Positions 1-9,003 of a DNA stretch of 36,349 bases are shown in pieces. This stretch comes from Candidatus Cloacimonadota bacterium (GTDB lineage Bacteria; Cloacimonadota; Cloacimonadia; Cloacimonadales; Cloacimonadaceae). Every line of letters begins with the position of its first letter. Positions within the stretch are counted from its first letter, which is position 1. The position numbers and the translations under genes are program-made. Below the pieces are notes generated by a model. That model did not search any database, had not been told where the DNA came from, and worked only from the letters and a program-made list of their open reading frames with translations. The stretch covers positions 1 to 36,349 of the forward strand of contig JASKKR010000022.1 of NCBI GenBank assembly GCA_030154085.1. The letters are read 5' to 3'.

Positions 1-694
1 GCGATTACCTCTATCGATCCTGCTTGTTTAGATGTTTGTACAGGGCGTATTGTCAATTTAACCAATTGGTATCAATGTCGTATACATGTTTATGGATTTG
101 CCTATGATTCCAAAGCTGGTCATGTTTGGCAATGCTCCTAGCGATTATCAAGACGTGTATGTGAGCTACCACAGAGGCAAAAAATAGAGTTGAATGGAAA
201 TAAATCCATAGCTTGCTTTGTCTCCAATTCAAATCATCCTTTTGCACTTGTGATTCAAGGTTTTTGTTATGCCATATCAATCTGCTGTCCATAATGGTCT
301 ATCCTTTATCTAATAATGACAATGATAGATCCTATCATCTTCACCATCATAGCGATATAAAGTAGCGCTATACAAGCCAAGGATGATTGATCTACAAACA
401 TCAACTCTAAAATAACTAAAGGTATATCAGCCTGATCTGTCAAGCACAAATAGTCGATTGTTTTAGAAAAATCATGTCCATAATTTGGTATCGCAATCGG
501 GAATGCGGTCTGGACAGCACCATTGCCATAACCGACCAGAGAGGAATAGATTAGCAGAATCATAGGAGAAGACAGTGTTGTCACATTTTCAGCAAACTCA
601 GTTTTGTTAGAAGGTGATACATTTTGGAATTATGCATGATACATAGTATCTTTATGATTGGAAGGAAAAACAGAGTGACCAACTCAGAAAAACC
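1..694. other. Left-edge region with no supported gene
   Basis: I see no convincing gene here. Two minus-strand open frames exist, at 53-292 and 306-584. The first has no recognisable motif or ribosome site. The second is hydrophobic and could be a decayed membrane-protein fragment, but it has no good Shine-Dalgarno site and its neighbouring frames are broken by stops. The stretch ends at the promoter of the first operon. Confidence 0.5.
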
Positions 695-722
695 TTGACA
701 GAACTTAGTAATAAAGTATCTT
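695..722 (+). promoter_or_regulatory. Candidate sigma-70 promoter of the first operon
   Basis: A perfect TTGACA lies at 695-700. A TATCTT (4 of 6 matches to TATAAT) lies at 717-722 after a 16-bp spacer. The expected start of transcription is near 730, giving a short leader to the TTG start at 776. Function is inferred from position and sequence only. Confidence 0.5.
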
Positions 723-775
723 AGGCAGCGTTTGGTGGAGAATGTAAAATTTCAGCCTGACAAGGGAGAAAGATA

Positions 776-1666
776 TTGCTGGTACAGAAGTATTTTGAAA
801 CTCGGATGCAGATGATTGACGAGGGCTTAACAACATTGTTGGATCTGGATAAACACTATGCCGGAACCCTCAAAGAAGCGATGATCAAGGCTGTAATCCC
901 TGGAGGGAAAAGGTGGCGTCCGCTACTTTTGATCTCTATCTTTGAAATGCTAACAGGCATGAAAAAGAACAATAAAATTCTGCCTGATGCAGTCCATGCA
1001 GCCTGTGCAGTAGAACTTATTCACAACGCGGCCTTGATACATGATGATCTTCCCTCAGTGATGAACAGAAAGGAACGCCGGGGTGCAGCAGCCATACATC
1101 AAGAATACGGCAATGCTGTAGCTATATTGGCAGCAGATGCACTCTATATTCTCGCCTTTGAATCTATCAGTAAAATCAAGGATCCTCACAAAGCAATTCT
1201 TTCTATTCGAAGTTTAGCTATCAACAGTAAAAGTTATGGCTTGATTGGTGGGCAGACAGTTGATCTAACTAGTAAACGCAGAGTCATGAAGATCAATACA
1301 CTGCGATATATAGACATGAAGAAAGTTGGTTCTCTGCTTACAGCAAGCTCAGAAATTGCCTGCATCTTAGCCGACGCTGATGAAAACACGAGACAGATAA
1401 TGAACGAGTATTCAGTAAATCTTGGAATGGCATACCAAATAATTTCGGACATCGAAAAGGATTATTCCCGGGGGAGCGATGGGCTGGACTTCTCGGATGA
1501 CTATATCCCAGTTTCCAAAAGTGGATATACGGGTCTGATGGGCTTTGACAAAGCTCGCCGCGAGGTAGAAAAGCTCTTAGACGAATGTGATCGCGGAATT
1601 AGACCATTCCCGAACAATACCGTACTCATGGAGTTTATTCAAATGATAGCGGAGAGGTTACCATAA
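776..1666 (+). CDS. Polyprenyl synthase family protein with degenerate aspartate motifs
   Basis: This is an all-alpha isoprenyl diphosphate synthase fold of 296 aa, close to the usual family length. Such enzymes condense isopentenyl diphosphate onto allylic diphosphates. Family marks are GGKRWRP near residues 43-49, the helix ending in HDDLP at 89-93, RRG at 101-103 and GGQTVDL at 158-164. The first Asp-rich motif keeps D90 and D91, but the following Asp positions are Met96, Asn97 and Arg98. The second motif, normally DDxxD, reads SDIEKD at 224-229. Both metal sites are therefore altered, so the protein may be inactive, a regulatory subunit, or have changed specificity. The TTG start is supported by AGGGAGA at 763-769. 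It heads an operon, and the next gene begins 7 bp after the stop. Confidence 0.8.
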   Translation: MLVQKYFETRMQMIDEGLTTLLDLDKHYAGTLKEAMIKAVIPGGKRWRPLLLISIFEMLTGMKKNNKILPDAVHAACAVELIHNAALIHDDLPSVMNRKERRGAAAIHQEYGNAVAILAADALYILAFESISKIKDPHKAILSIRSLAINSKSYGLIGGQTVDLTSKRRVMKINTLRYIDMKKVGSLLTASSEIACILADADENTRQIMNEYSVNLGMAYQIISDIEKDYSRGSDGLDFSDDYIPVSKSGYTGLMGFDKARREVEKLLDECDRGIRPFPNNTVLMEFIQMIAERLP

Positions 1667-1673
1667 ACGAGGC

Positions 1674-2453
1674 ATGATTGATATTCACACACATATCCTT
1701 CACAATATCGACGATGGTTCTAATGATATTGACAAAAGCATAGCACAATTACGCATCATGGATGCTGGCGGGATCCAAAGGGTTTACTTAAGTTCTCATT
1801 ACTTCCATGGTCATTACCAATATGAACGCAGTGACTATGACCTAAAACTGGCAGATCTTCGTCAAGCAGCTCAGAAGGCTGGGCTCAAAATAGATATACA
1901 AAGTGGTTTTGAGGTCTTCATTCAGCCAGGGATAGTAAATGATGTTATTAGTAAATCTCTATTTTTGGGAGACAGCCAATATGTTCTTATAGAAAGCGAG
2001 TTAAATGGCATCCCAGCTGATTTTTATGATAATGTATATCCCTTATTGCGAGCAGGATGCAAGCCTATCTTGGCGCATGCTGAGCGTTATGTGAGCATTA
2101 TGCATAAGCCTTCTACAGTTCGCAATCTCATCGAAAAGAACATATACATACAGACAAATGCAGGTTCACTTTTGGGATACTATGGAGAGAAAGTTCGCCA
2201 GACCGCTTGGATACTCATTAATAATGGCTGGACTCACATCTTGGCATCTGATGATCATGTACGGGGGGATTATAAGGCTTTTTTCAAAGCAAAAAAGATA
2301 ATCCAAGAACGCATTGATGATAAAACCGCCAACCTGCTCACTAGTGAACATCCTGCAATGATCCATGCTTCTCTAAATATCCCCTATTCCTATGTAATCG
2401 TAAAGCATATCCCACCCAGAAGAAAGAGTTTCTTAAGGAGAATCTTTGCATAA
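1674..2453 (+). CDS. PHP-family tyrosine phosphatase (CpsB/CapC/YwqE type)
   Basis: A PHP-domain metallophosphoesterase of 259 aa. In CpsB/YwqE relatives this cytoplasmic Mn-dependent enzyme dephosphorylates tyrosine kinases that control capsule or exopolysaccharide assembly. The metal-binding motifs are all present: DIHTH with H5 and H7, followed by the IDDGS block typical of CpsB, then SSHYFHGHY near 40-48, a Glu in SGFE, PILAHAERY in the middle, and ASDDH near the C-terminus. The ATG start follows the upstream stop by 7 bp. The end overlaps the next gene by 8 bp, so translation is probably coupled. No matching tyrosine kinase is visible in the window, so the substrate is unknown. Its operon suggests control of envelope glycan or lipid assembly. 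Confidence 0.8.
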   Translation: MIDIHTHILHNIDDGSNDIDKSIAQLRIMDAGGIQRVYLSSHYFHGHYQYERSDYDLKLADLRQAAQKAGLKIDIQSGFEVFIQPGIVNDVISKSLFLGDSQYVLIESELNGIPADFYDNVYPLLRAGCKPILAHAERYVSIMHKPSTVRNLIEKNIYIQTNAGSLLGYYGEKVRQTAWILINNGWTHILASDDHVRGDYKAFFKAKKIIQERIDDKTANLLTSEHPAMIHASLNIPYSYVIVKHIPPRRKSFLRRIFA

Positions 2454-3423
2454 ATTACTTATTACTGGAATCACAGGCTTCGTGGGCAGAGAGGTCTTAA
2501 AGGCCATAATTGACAGTGATTGGGAAATAACGGCGATTATACGTCCTAAGACGCGTGCCAGTCGTTATCAAGAATTTGCGGACAAGATAGCAATCAAGGA
2601 GCTTGATCTTGCTGACACGAATTCTTTGCGAGACTATCTTCAAAGTTCTGATTTTGACACCATCATGCACATTGGAGCTTTACGCGGTGGCAGAAAAGCA
2701 AGTCGAGCTCAATACTATCGTTGCAATGTCAGCAGTACCGAACAGATGGTCGACTACTGCGTTAAACACGATGCCAGATTGATATTTTGCAGTTCCGTTG
2801 GCGTTTTTGGTGCCATTCCCGAAGAACTTCCGGCAAACAACCAGAGTCGCAAAAATCCTGATAATTACTATCATTTTACTAAGATAGAAGCTGAGAAAGT
2901 GATCAATAGGGCTGTGTTACATGGTCTGACAGCAGCGATCATTCGCCCCAGTATAACTTACGGCAAGGGTGACCATGGTTTTCCCTATCAATTGGTGAAA
3001 ATGGTAGCAAAATATAGATTCCCCATGATTAATAAATCGGTGTGGATCCATCTATGTCATATTGAAGCTTTAGTAGAAGCCTTTAAATGGTGTCTGGAAG
3101 AAGATTTCACTAGTGGTATGGCATGGAATGTTGCGGATCGAGAATCCGTCCAGCTAAAAGCTCTTGTAAATTTTATATCACGGCAGATACACAAAAAGAA
3201 CTACCCTTCCTTTCTAACTGTAGATCGATTTTTCTTTGCTTTGGGAGAAAGGATATCTCGGTTTTTGAAGAATGAGCTTTTCATCAGTCGTTTTGAATTG
3301 ATTTCAAAGAGCTGGTTTTACGATGTCCAGGATTATTATGATGCCATGCAAAAAAAAGGTATCAAGCCCCATTATACGATACCCGATATTCAGATCACAA
3401 TAGACGACTATCTGGAGAAATAG
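2446..3423 (+). CDS. NAD-dependent epimerase/dehydratase (extended SDR)
   Basis: A 325-aa extended short-chain dehydrogenase. The N-terminal Rossmann motif is G8xxG11xxG14. The catalytic elements are a Ser in SSVGVFG at about 116-122 and the Tyr-Lys pair Y142xxxK146. Members act on nucleotide-sugars, sterols or other NAD(P)-linked substrates. The C-terminal part is too generic to name a substrate. The TTG start is set by AAGGAG at 2435-2440, five bases upstream, and the gene overlaps the PHP phosphatase by 8 bp. The stop shares one base with the next start. Placement between a phosphatase, a methyltransferase-like protein and a flippase-like protein suggests envelope sugar or lipid modification, which is inference. 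Confidence 0.75.
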   Translation: MHKLLITGITGFVGREVLKAIIDSDWEITAIIRPKTRASRYQEFADKIAIKELDLADTNSLRDYLQSSDFDTIMHIGALRGGRKASRAQYYRCNVSSTEQMVDYCVKHDARLIFCSSVGVFGAIPEELPANNQSRKNPDNYYHFTKIEAEKVINRAVLHGLTAAIIRPSITYGKGDHGFPYQLVKMVAKYRFPMINKSVWIHLCHIEALVEAFKWCLEEDFTSGMAWNVADRESVQLKALVNFISRQIHKKNYPSFLTVDRFFFALGERISRFLKNELFISRFELISKSWFYDVQDYYDAMQKKGIKPHYTIPDIQITIDDYLEK

Positions 3424-4271
3424 TGGCGATCCCTATTATAAATAATTGGCGAAGCTATTTTGACAGTCTTCATGAGGGAATGGGCTCGTCCTATGAACGT
3501 ATTATTCTTAATAGGCTAATCTTATCACTTCACAGGAAGGAGCAGTTTGAGAGCGCTTTAGAATCTCCCTGCTTTGGTTTTACTGGAATCACTGGCATAA
3601 ACTTGGTAGCACTCGCCCAGAGTGGTTGCGATATCTATTTGGAAGATCATTCTGCTGAGCGCATCTCTCTAATCCGTAAAACCTGGTTAGAGCTCGGGCA
3701 ATTTGCGCATTTGCGGCTCAATGACAACTATCGCAAGCTGGATTATCCAGATAAATCCATAGATTTTGGTTTTAATTTTTCTGCATTATGGTTTGTCGAT
3801 GACCTACCTGATTTTCTGGGGGAACTTTGTCGCGTGATTAAAAAGGATATCTTACTTTGTGTCCCGAACAAATCCGGTATTGGCTTTAAAGGACAGCTAA
3901 AAGGATACAGCCCAGAACTCTATCCCGAGCTCAAGCTTCAACATATCGACACTCAAAGCATAGTATATTTGATGAAAAAAAACGGGTGGAGCCTGGTTAA
4001 ATCTGATTATATAGATTGCCCTCCATGGCCAGACATTGGTATGAGCAAGGAAGACTATCTGGCAAGGTTATTGGGCAAAAAAGTCTTGCAGAATTCTATC
4101 CCTGAGCGAGAAGATAATCATTCCAAAGCTCTGAGTATTCTGCCATACTATAGGGGAGAAGATCCAGACTTTGAAAAGCGTATGCTAAGGTTCTATCCTT
4201 TTGAGATGTTAGCTCCTCACTTTGTGAAGAGATTTTGGGCGCATCACTATTACATGTTATTTAAGCCGTGA
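3423..4271 (+). CDS. SAM-dependent methyltransferase-like protein
   Basis: A 282-aa cytosolic protein resembling class I (type 11) methyltransferases. The motif I region reads GFTGITGINLVALAQSG near residues 49-65 in place of the usual Asp/Glu-x-Gly-x-Gly-x-Gly, followed by an acidic residue pair after the second strand (LEDHS). A motif IV-like stretch follows with Asp-Phe-Gly-Phe-Asn-Phe. The SAM-binding glycines are therefore partly degenerate, and activity is uncertain. The GTG start overlaps the stop of the epimerase by one base, and the end overlaps the next gene by 4 bp. The strict coupling suggests it acts in the same pathway. The substrate cannot be named from sequence alone. Confidence 0.6.
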   Translation: MAIPIINNWRSYFDSLHEGMGSSYERIILNRLILSLHRKEQFESALESPCFGFTGITGINLVALAQSGCDIYLEDHSAERISLIRKTWLELGQFAHLRLNDNYRKLDYPDKSIDFGFNFSALWFVDDLPDFLGELCRVIKKDILLCVPNKSGIGFKGQLKGYSPELYPELKLQHIDTQSIVYLMKKNGWSLVKSDYIDCPPWPDIGMSKEDYLARLLGKKVLQNSIPEREDNHSKALSILPYYRGEDPDFEKRMLRFYPFEMLAPHFVKRFWAHHYYMLFKP

Positions 4272-5302
4272 ACAAAAGAAATTTACTGGCTTTGATCATC
4301 GGAACTGTGGTTGGAGTGATCCTTATATTGCTCTGGTTAAACTACATTCCGGTTTCAGAATTAAAGGTCTATTTCGGTAGCATTTCCAGTATTCACGTGC
4401 TTTATGCCTCAATCTGCTATTTGGCGGCATATTTTGTTCGTTCTGTACGCTGGAACATCCTCCTTTCCCAGAGTATTAAGATCCCGATCTATAGAAGCTG
4501 GCTCTATTCTATGGGAGGCAATTTACTCAATTATATGATCCCCATCCATGCTGGCGAGTTTGTCAAAAGCTGGTTTGTAAAAAGAAATCACGGGCAAAGC
4601 ATGGCGCGCACCCTACCTTCTGTTTTCATAGACAAGACCTTTGATACCCTGGCAATTGTAAGTGTGATCATTCTAATTCCTTTTTTAAAGATTCAAGTTA
4701 GCAGACCGCTTTTGATTTTGTTAATCCTACTGAGCCTAGTTTTTATAATATGCGTTGGTCTGCTTTTCTTGGCAACTTGGAAGCAGGACAAAGTGCTTGG
4801 AATCTTAAGCTATCCTTTGCGCATCCTTCCCAAACGCATTTCGGATTTTATTATCGATAAGCTGAGCCTATTTATAGAAGGTTTAAATGTCTTTGAACAG
4901 CATCCGCTAAAACTTATTGTGGCGATAGTTCTGACTGCGATAGGGATCTTCTTAGATGGTTGTTATTTTTATCTGTTGTTCATGGCATTTAGGGTCGAAT
5001 TCAGCTTCTTATTAGTACTCTTTGGTTATACACTAATCAATCTCAGCTATGCTTTACCGCAACCACCGGCACAATTAGGTAGTAATGAATGGATGATGAT
5101 CATCATCTTCAGCATAGGATTTAATTTGACAAAGACTAGCGCCTCGGCGATTATGGCTTTTGCTCATATTCTGACAGCAATCTTGATGCTGATATTTGGC
5201 AGTATTGCATATGGCATCTCGGGTTATGAGGTGATACGCATGATTTTTAAAGGAGAAGGACTCGATGGAAAACCAGATAGAAAAGATACAGCAACTCAGT
5301 AA
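4268..5302 (+). CDS. Lysylphosphatidylglycerol synthase transmembrane-type flippase-like membrane protein
   Basis: A 344-aa polytopic inner-membrane protein with about eight hydrophobic segments, the first at about residues 6-25. It resembles the UPF0104/LPG_synthase_TM family, the membrane half of MprF. Visible family features are a conserved YxxRSxRWxxLL stretch early, GxxLNYxxP near residue 80, a GEFxKS-type motif, and a late PxxPxQxGxNE element. Members are implicated in lipid flipping or transfer, including archaeal AglD-type dolichol glycosylation steps. The GTG start overlaps the previous stop, and the 3' end overlaps the MoxR gene by 38 bp. With the prenyl synthase-like protein upstream, movement of a lipid-linked intermediate across the membrane is a reasonable guess. 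Confidence 0.7.
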   Translation: MNKRNLLALIIGTVVGVILILLWLNYIPVSELKVYFGSISSIHVLYASICYLAAYFVRSVRWNILLSQSIKIPIYRSWLYSMGGNLLNYMIPIHAGEFVKSWFVKRNHGQSMARTLPSVFIDKTFDTLAIVSVIILIPFLKIQVSRPLLILLILLSLVFIICVGLLFLATWKQDKVLGILSYPLRILPKRISDFIIDKLSLFIEGLNVFEQHPLKLIVAIVLTAIGIFLDGCYFYLLFMAFRVEFSFLLVLFGYTLINLSYALPQPPAQLGSNEWMMIIIFSIGFNLTKTSASAIMAFAHILTAILMLIFGSIAYGISGYEVIRMIFKGEGLDGKPDRKDTATQ

Positions 5303-6248
5303 TTCTACTAATGAACTCAAAAAGCAGATCTCAAAAGTGATTGTGGGACAAGAAAAGGTAATTGATGAGGTTCTTACTGCCCTCTTTGCCAATGGGCATG
5401 TCTTGATTGAGGGAGTTCCTGGACTTGCCAAGACTTTGATGATTTCATCTTTGGCTCAGAGCCTTTCGCTATCATTCTCAAGAATCCAATTTACACCGGA
5501 TCTCATGCCTTCGGATATCACTGGCAGTGACATTCTCGTCTCAGATCCAAAGACAGGAGCTAAAAGCTTTGATTATCTTAAAGGTCCAGTATTTGCAAAC
5601 ATTATTTTAGCAGACGAAATCAATCGTACCCCTCCCAAAACTCAAGCTGCTCTTTTACAAGCTATGCAGGAATATGCCATCACCAGTGGTAATAAAACAT
5701 GGAAGCTGGATAGACCATTCATAGTCATGGCTACTCAAAACCCCATCGAACAGGAAGGGACATATCCTTTGCCGGAAGCTCAACTCGATAGATTCATGTT
5801 TTTTATAAACATCGATTATCCGAATTATGAAGAAGAACTTATGATAGTGGAGAACACCACCGGTGCTGCATTGGCAAAGATAGAGCCTTGCTTGAATGCT
5901 GAACAAATAATATCTTTACAAGAAGTGGTTCGCAATTTACCGGTGAGTGAGCATGTGCTTAAGTATGCAGTGAATCTGGTTAGATCCAGTCGTCCGAACA
6001 GCAGTGATGCTAGTGCGGAGATCAAACGCTGGGTAAGCTGGGGTGCAGGTCCTCGCGCTTCCCAATATCTAATTCTAGGAGCTAAAGCTGTTGCTGCATT
6101 GGACGGAAGACTAAGCCCATCCGAGGAAGATGTCCGAACTGTAGCGCCAATAGTGTTAAAGCATAGGATCCTTGTATCATTTGCCGCTGAAGCAGAAGGG
6201 ATTGACTCCACTATGATCATCAACAATCTTATTAAGGAGAAATCCTAA
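5265..6248 (+). CDS. MoxR-family AAA+ ATPase
   Basis: A 327-aa AAA+ ATPase of the MoxR group, chaperone-like proteins that help assemble or activate metal- or VWA-domain partners. The Walker A motif is GVPGLAKT with Lys56. Walker B is ILADEINRTPP with D117 and E118. A sensor-1 ATQNPIEQEGTYPLPEAQ block and a C-terminal lid complete the family pattern. MoxR genes usually sit beside DUF58 and VWA genes. None is seen here, which is unusual. The ATG start is supported by an AAAGGAGAAGG stretch inside the end of the flippase-like gene, so translation is coupled. The next gene starts 11 bp downstream. Confidence 0.9.
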   Translation: MENQIEKIQQLSNSTNELKKQISKVIVGQEKVIDEVLTALFANGHVLIEGVPGLAKTLMISSLAQSLSLSFSRIQFTPDLMPSDITGSDILVSDPKTGAKSFDYLKGPVFANIILADEINRTPPKTQAALLQAMQEYAITSGNKTWKLDRPFIVMATQNPIEQEGTYPLPEAQLDRFMFFINIDYPNYEEELMIVENTTGAALAKIEPCLNAEQIISLQEVVRNLPVSEHVLKYAVNLVRSSRPNSSDASAEIKRWVSWGAGPRASQYLILGAKAVAALDGRLSPSEEDVRTVAPIVLKHRILVSFAAEAEGIDSTMIINNLIKEKS

Positions 6249-6259
6249 ACGGAGGCACA

Positions 6260-7192
6260 ATGAAAAGCCTGTTAATCTCACTTCTAGCCTTTTTACTTTG
6301 CTCTGGTCTAGCAGCTATAGACAATCGATTTGTCTATCCTTTGGGACAGGTAAAAGGCGTCGATGCCCAAAATATTCATGTCTCAGATTCCCAAATACTC
6401 ATCAGAGATGCTTATAACATCTGGATCTACAGCACCTTCAATGCTTGGCAACCTAGGCTAGAAGCCGGTTTCCATTCCGATTTCCGCATAGAAGACGTAG
6501 ACTTTCAAGCCGGAAACCTTATCTATGTATCCAGTCAAGAAGCCAGCAATACTGTCACTCAAATCGATTCTCTCAGTCAATTTAGCAGGATCTATTTTAT
6601 TAATACAGTCATTGGCGATAAAATGAGCAGGGAAGGCTCCACGCTCTACGTAGCGGATCGCTATCGTGGAATCGATATCATCAATATTGGTCACGGTGGC
6701 ACAAGCGAACACCTAGCAAACTTTGCCGAAAAATGGGGTATAAGAGATTTTGTAGTTGAATATCCTTACATATATGCGCTCAACGATTTTGGCTTTATCA
6801 CTGTCGATATCAGCAATCAAAGCTTTCCTTTGAGCATTGCAACAAACTATCAGATCTCCGAAGCCACCCAACTCGTTAAATCCGGCAGCAATGTATATAT
6901 TGCTGCAGGTAAAGAACTTATTGTCATCTCTATTGACCAGATTGACAAACCTACTCTAGTCAGCCAAACGGCTTTCTTCAATCAGATACAATCTATTGAG
7001 GTCAAAGATAACCGCCTGTTTTTAGCTCTTGGTCAAGGGGGAGTTAAGATCATAGATATTTCAAATCCATCACGCCCACGAGACATCCACACCTTTTATC
7101 CTCCCGGATCTGCACTGGATATAGCTTTGGAAAATGAATACATATACGTAGCGATGGGGAAGGATGGCTGGTCGATATATGAATATCGCTGA
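6260..7192 (+). CDS. Secreted LVIVD-repeat beta-propeller protein
   Basis: A 310-aa exported protein with an N-terminal signal peptide (Lys-3, hydrophobic core to about residue 17, cleavage near GLAA). The rest is a run of beta-propeller blades of the LVIVD type. Repeated cores of the form GxxIIDISNPxxP are seen (RGIDIINIG, GFITVDISNQSFP, GVKIIDISNPSRP). Such repeats are common in secreted or surface proteins of FCB and archaeal genomes and usually mediate binding rather than catalysis. A clear GGAGG precedes the ATG. It is the last gene of the operon. No sorting domain is seen at the C-terminus, so a periplasmic or lipid-independent extracellular location is likely. Confidence 0.75.
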   Translation: MKSLLISLLAFLLCSGLAAIDNRFVYPLGQVKGVDAQNIHVSDSQILIRDAYNIWIYSTFNAWQPRLEAGFHSDFRIEDVDFQAGNLIYVSSQEASNTVTQIDSLSQFSRIYFINTVIGDKMSREGSTLYVADRYRGIDIINIGHGGTSEHLANFAEKWGIRDFVVEYPYIYALNDFGFITVDISNQSFPLSIATNYQISEATQLVKSGSNVYIAAGKELIVISIDQIDKPTLVSQTAFFNQIQSIEVKDNRLFLALGQGGVKIIDISNPSRPRDIHTFYPPGSALDIALENEYIYVAMGKDGWSIYEYR

Positions 7193-7563
7193 TCACTTGA
7201 AATATGATGACATGATTATTTTTATAACCTCACGCTTCAGATAAATCTGGCTGAATCCAGGTCAATAATCCTTGGCAAAGTCATCTCAAACCTCATCAAA
7301 ATCAAGCTCGTAAGTACTTGAAAAACTAGTGTACTTGACGCCTCCCCCGTTTCTCGCCCCTTTGAGAAGTGAGCAAGAAACGGGAAAATAAGGAGTTACA
7401 GCTTTGTGAAGTGTATCCTGCAACCATAGTTTTGCTCAATTCAAATGGGCAAAAAAGAACACCGCATAATTTATAGGATCGGATCAGAAACAAGATTTCT
7501 GTTGTCTGGGGCATATCGAGTTTCTAGCATCATAAGCTCCAGAACATACATTTTGGCAATGAG
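7193..7563. other. Convergent intergenic gap carrying repeat copy 1
   Basis: This gap separates two converging operons. It contains the first copy of the dispersed palindromic repeat (7331-7412). The rest holds no supported gene and no classical stem-plus-T-run terminator on either strand. A short perfect palindrome (CAGATAAATCTG) lies near 7238-7249. Confidence 0.6.
7331..7412 (+). repeat. Dispersed palindromic repeat, copy 1
   Basis: This is one of three related elements in the window. Its hairpin arms are 7346-7359 and 7371-7384, pairing with two mismatches around an 11-base loop. It is followed by a conserved tail, AAAATAAGGAGTTACAGC, at 7385-7402. The tail is identical in copy 2 and differs at two positions in copy 3. 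Confidence 0.8.
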
Positions 7564-8187
7564 TTATACTATCTGGAAAAGCCAATCACGATTTTGATCA
7601 CGCGAATCTGAATGTACAACGCTTTTCCCATGCTCAGCTTGGGGCTGATCAAAGCCTTTGATATTAGCCTCCAAAGACTTTTGCCAGCGCTGGCTATCAA
7701 GAGTTATATGTTTTTGATAGTTACCCAGGAATGCAGAGGCCAGGTCAATGAAAGTCATATAACAGAATTCATCAGCCCAAAATAGCAGCAGATGGCTTAC
7801 ATCGACTTCAGGGTAGTCTATCCTGCTTTTGGAAAAATCCACAAAATAAAAGTCGGATCCTGCTTGTAATATATTTTGTGGTTGGTTGTCTATATGGCAA
7901 AGGCATTTATCTTTGTCCATGCTCGCTAGGTGAAATTCCGTTATGGCTTGGGCAAGACTTTGGGCAGAAAAACTCTTCTGCTGAAGATATGATTTACCTT
8001 GTATTCTCTTGAAGCTTAAGTACCAATATTCTTCGCCCATTACATCAGCTTTGCCCGAAGATATGAGTTTCGGGATATGGGGAAGACCAGCTTTATATAC
8101 ATCCAGTTCCCTTAAGTATGATTTTTCATCAGAAAAAAGTTTTGAAACCACAGAAGGGTAAAGTATCATAACTGATCTTTGTTGCAT
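7564..8187 (-). CDS. Kinase-fold protein (APH/lipopolysaccharide-kinase-like)
   Basis: A short 207-aa protein with the core of a eukaryotic-type or aminoglycoside-phosphotransferase kinase fold. Visible residues are Lys16 and Glu27 as a possible ATP-positioning pair, the catalytic loop H98-I-D100 with Asn105, and a DFG-equivalent VDFSKS with Asp117. The glycine-rich loop is missing or very reduced. The family includes small-molecule and lipid A/Kdo kinases, and the substrate here is unknown. The start ATG shares one base with the stop of the upstream propeller gene. It is the last gene of the long minus-strand operon. Confidence 0.6.
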   Translation of the reverse strand: MQQRSVMILYPSVVSKLFSDEKSYLRELDVYKAGLPHIPKLISSGKADVMGEEYWYLSFKRIQGKSYLQQKSFSAQSLAQAITEFHLASMDKDKCLCHIDNQPQNILQAGSDFYFVDFSKSRIDYPEVDVSHLLLFWADEFCYMTFIDLASAFLGNYQKHITLDSQRWQKSLEANIKGFDQPQAEHGKSVVHSDSRDQNRDWLFQIV

Positions 8188-9002
8188 CAGTCTAAAGACA
8201 CTCTTTCGATTCGATTTAAGGTTAAGCGGGGGATGATCAATTCATTAGTTGGCTTGTGATAATAAATATCAGCAGCTCCCTTATATTCAGTGATAAAAGG
8301 TATCATCCGGTTCTGTTCTTGAGGGATTTGGATGATCATATCTTCCGACCAAGAGGTAAAATATATACGACCTAGATCGTCAATGGCGATGCCGTCCAGG
8401 TTAGAGTAAAGAGTATCCATGAAGATACTGACGCTGTTGTCTCGCACATCAACGCTTAAAATGGGGGATTGATTATCATAGTTTACTACAAACATCTGCC
8501 AACGAGGACGATCATAGATGATGCCGTTTGGTTTTTTAATGAGTGGGTTGATAATTTTCTCTCGAGTTCCAGAGGCAGGGTCATAGACAAAGATGCAGTC
8601 CCCAGCAGTATCTGTGATATACATGATGCCATCTTCAGTAATAGCGATGTCATTAAGCCCGATAGCGCCATCAATCGGATAGCTTTCAATAATCGAGGCT
8701 TGGGCGATGTCTACTTTGTGGATTGTGGTTGGATCAGTTACATAGAGCGAGCCTTCGTAGACTAAGAGTCCCTTGGGTTCGACAAAGGCATTTGGCATAT
8801 ATTCTGAAAAATTGCCGTCGTTGTCCATGGCAATTATGCTGCCGTTGCCCACATTTGAAATCAAAAAGCGTTCGCCGACAGCATCATATGCAACACTCTC
8901 GGGATTGTCCAATTTTACATTACGACCGATAATTAAACTGAGTATGATGGCACTGATGATAATAACTGCCAATGCCAGCAGAACGATATGTTGTTTTTTC
9001 AT
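8187..9002 (-). CDS. Membrane-anchored NHL/SMP-30-like beta-propeller
   Basis: A 271-aa protein with one N-terminal hydrophobic segment (about residues 6-26). It is probably an uncleaved anchor placing the rest in the periplasm. The body is a six-bladed propeller of the NHL/SMP-30 (gluconolactonase-like) type, with repeating blocks such as GLLVYEGSLYVTD, DIAITEDGIMYITD, GIIYDRPRWQMFVV and GIAIDDLGRIYFTS. An Asn in the KKPNGI block and Asp residues in DGIAIDDLG are where SMP-30 enzymes bind metal, but the match is too loose to claim lactonase activity. An AAGGAA precedes the ATG. The gap to cysS is one base, so it is clearly co-transcribed. Confidence 0.7.
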   Translation of the reverse strand: MKKQHIVLLALAVIIISAIILSLIIGRNVKLDNPESVAYDAVGERFLISNVGNGSIIAMDNDGNFSEYMPNAFVEPKGLLVYEGSLYVTDPTTIHKVDIAQASIIESYPIDGAIGLNDIAITEDGIMYITDTAGDCIFVYDPASGTREKIINPLIKKPNGIIYDRPRWQMFVVNYDNQSPILSVDVRDNSVSIFMDTLYSNLDGIAIDDLGRIYFTSWSEDMIIQIPQEQNRMIPFITEYKGAADIYYHKPTNELIIPRLTLNRIERVSLD

Positions 9003-9003
9003 T

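Noticed and set aside
53-584. Two minus-strand open frames (53-292 and 306-584) near the left edge
   Set aside because: No ribosome sites or recognisable motifs. The second is hydrophobic, and I considered a decayed symporter fragment, but no family pattern could be followed in any frame.
7326-7514. Minus-strand 62-aa frame over repeat copy 1
   Set aside because: It runs through the palindromic repeat and has no homology pattern, so it is probably a by-product of the repeat.
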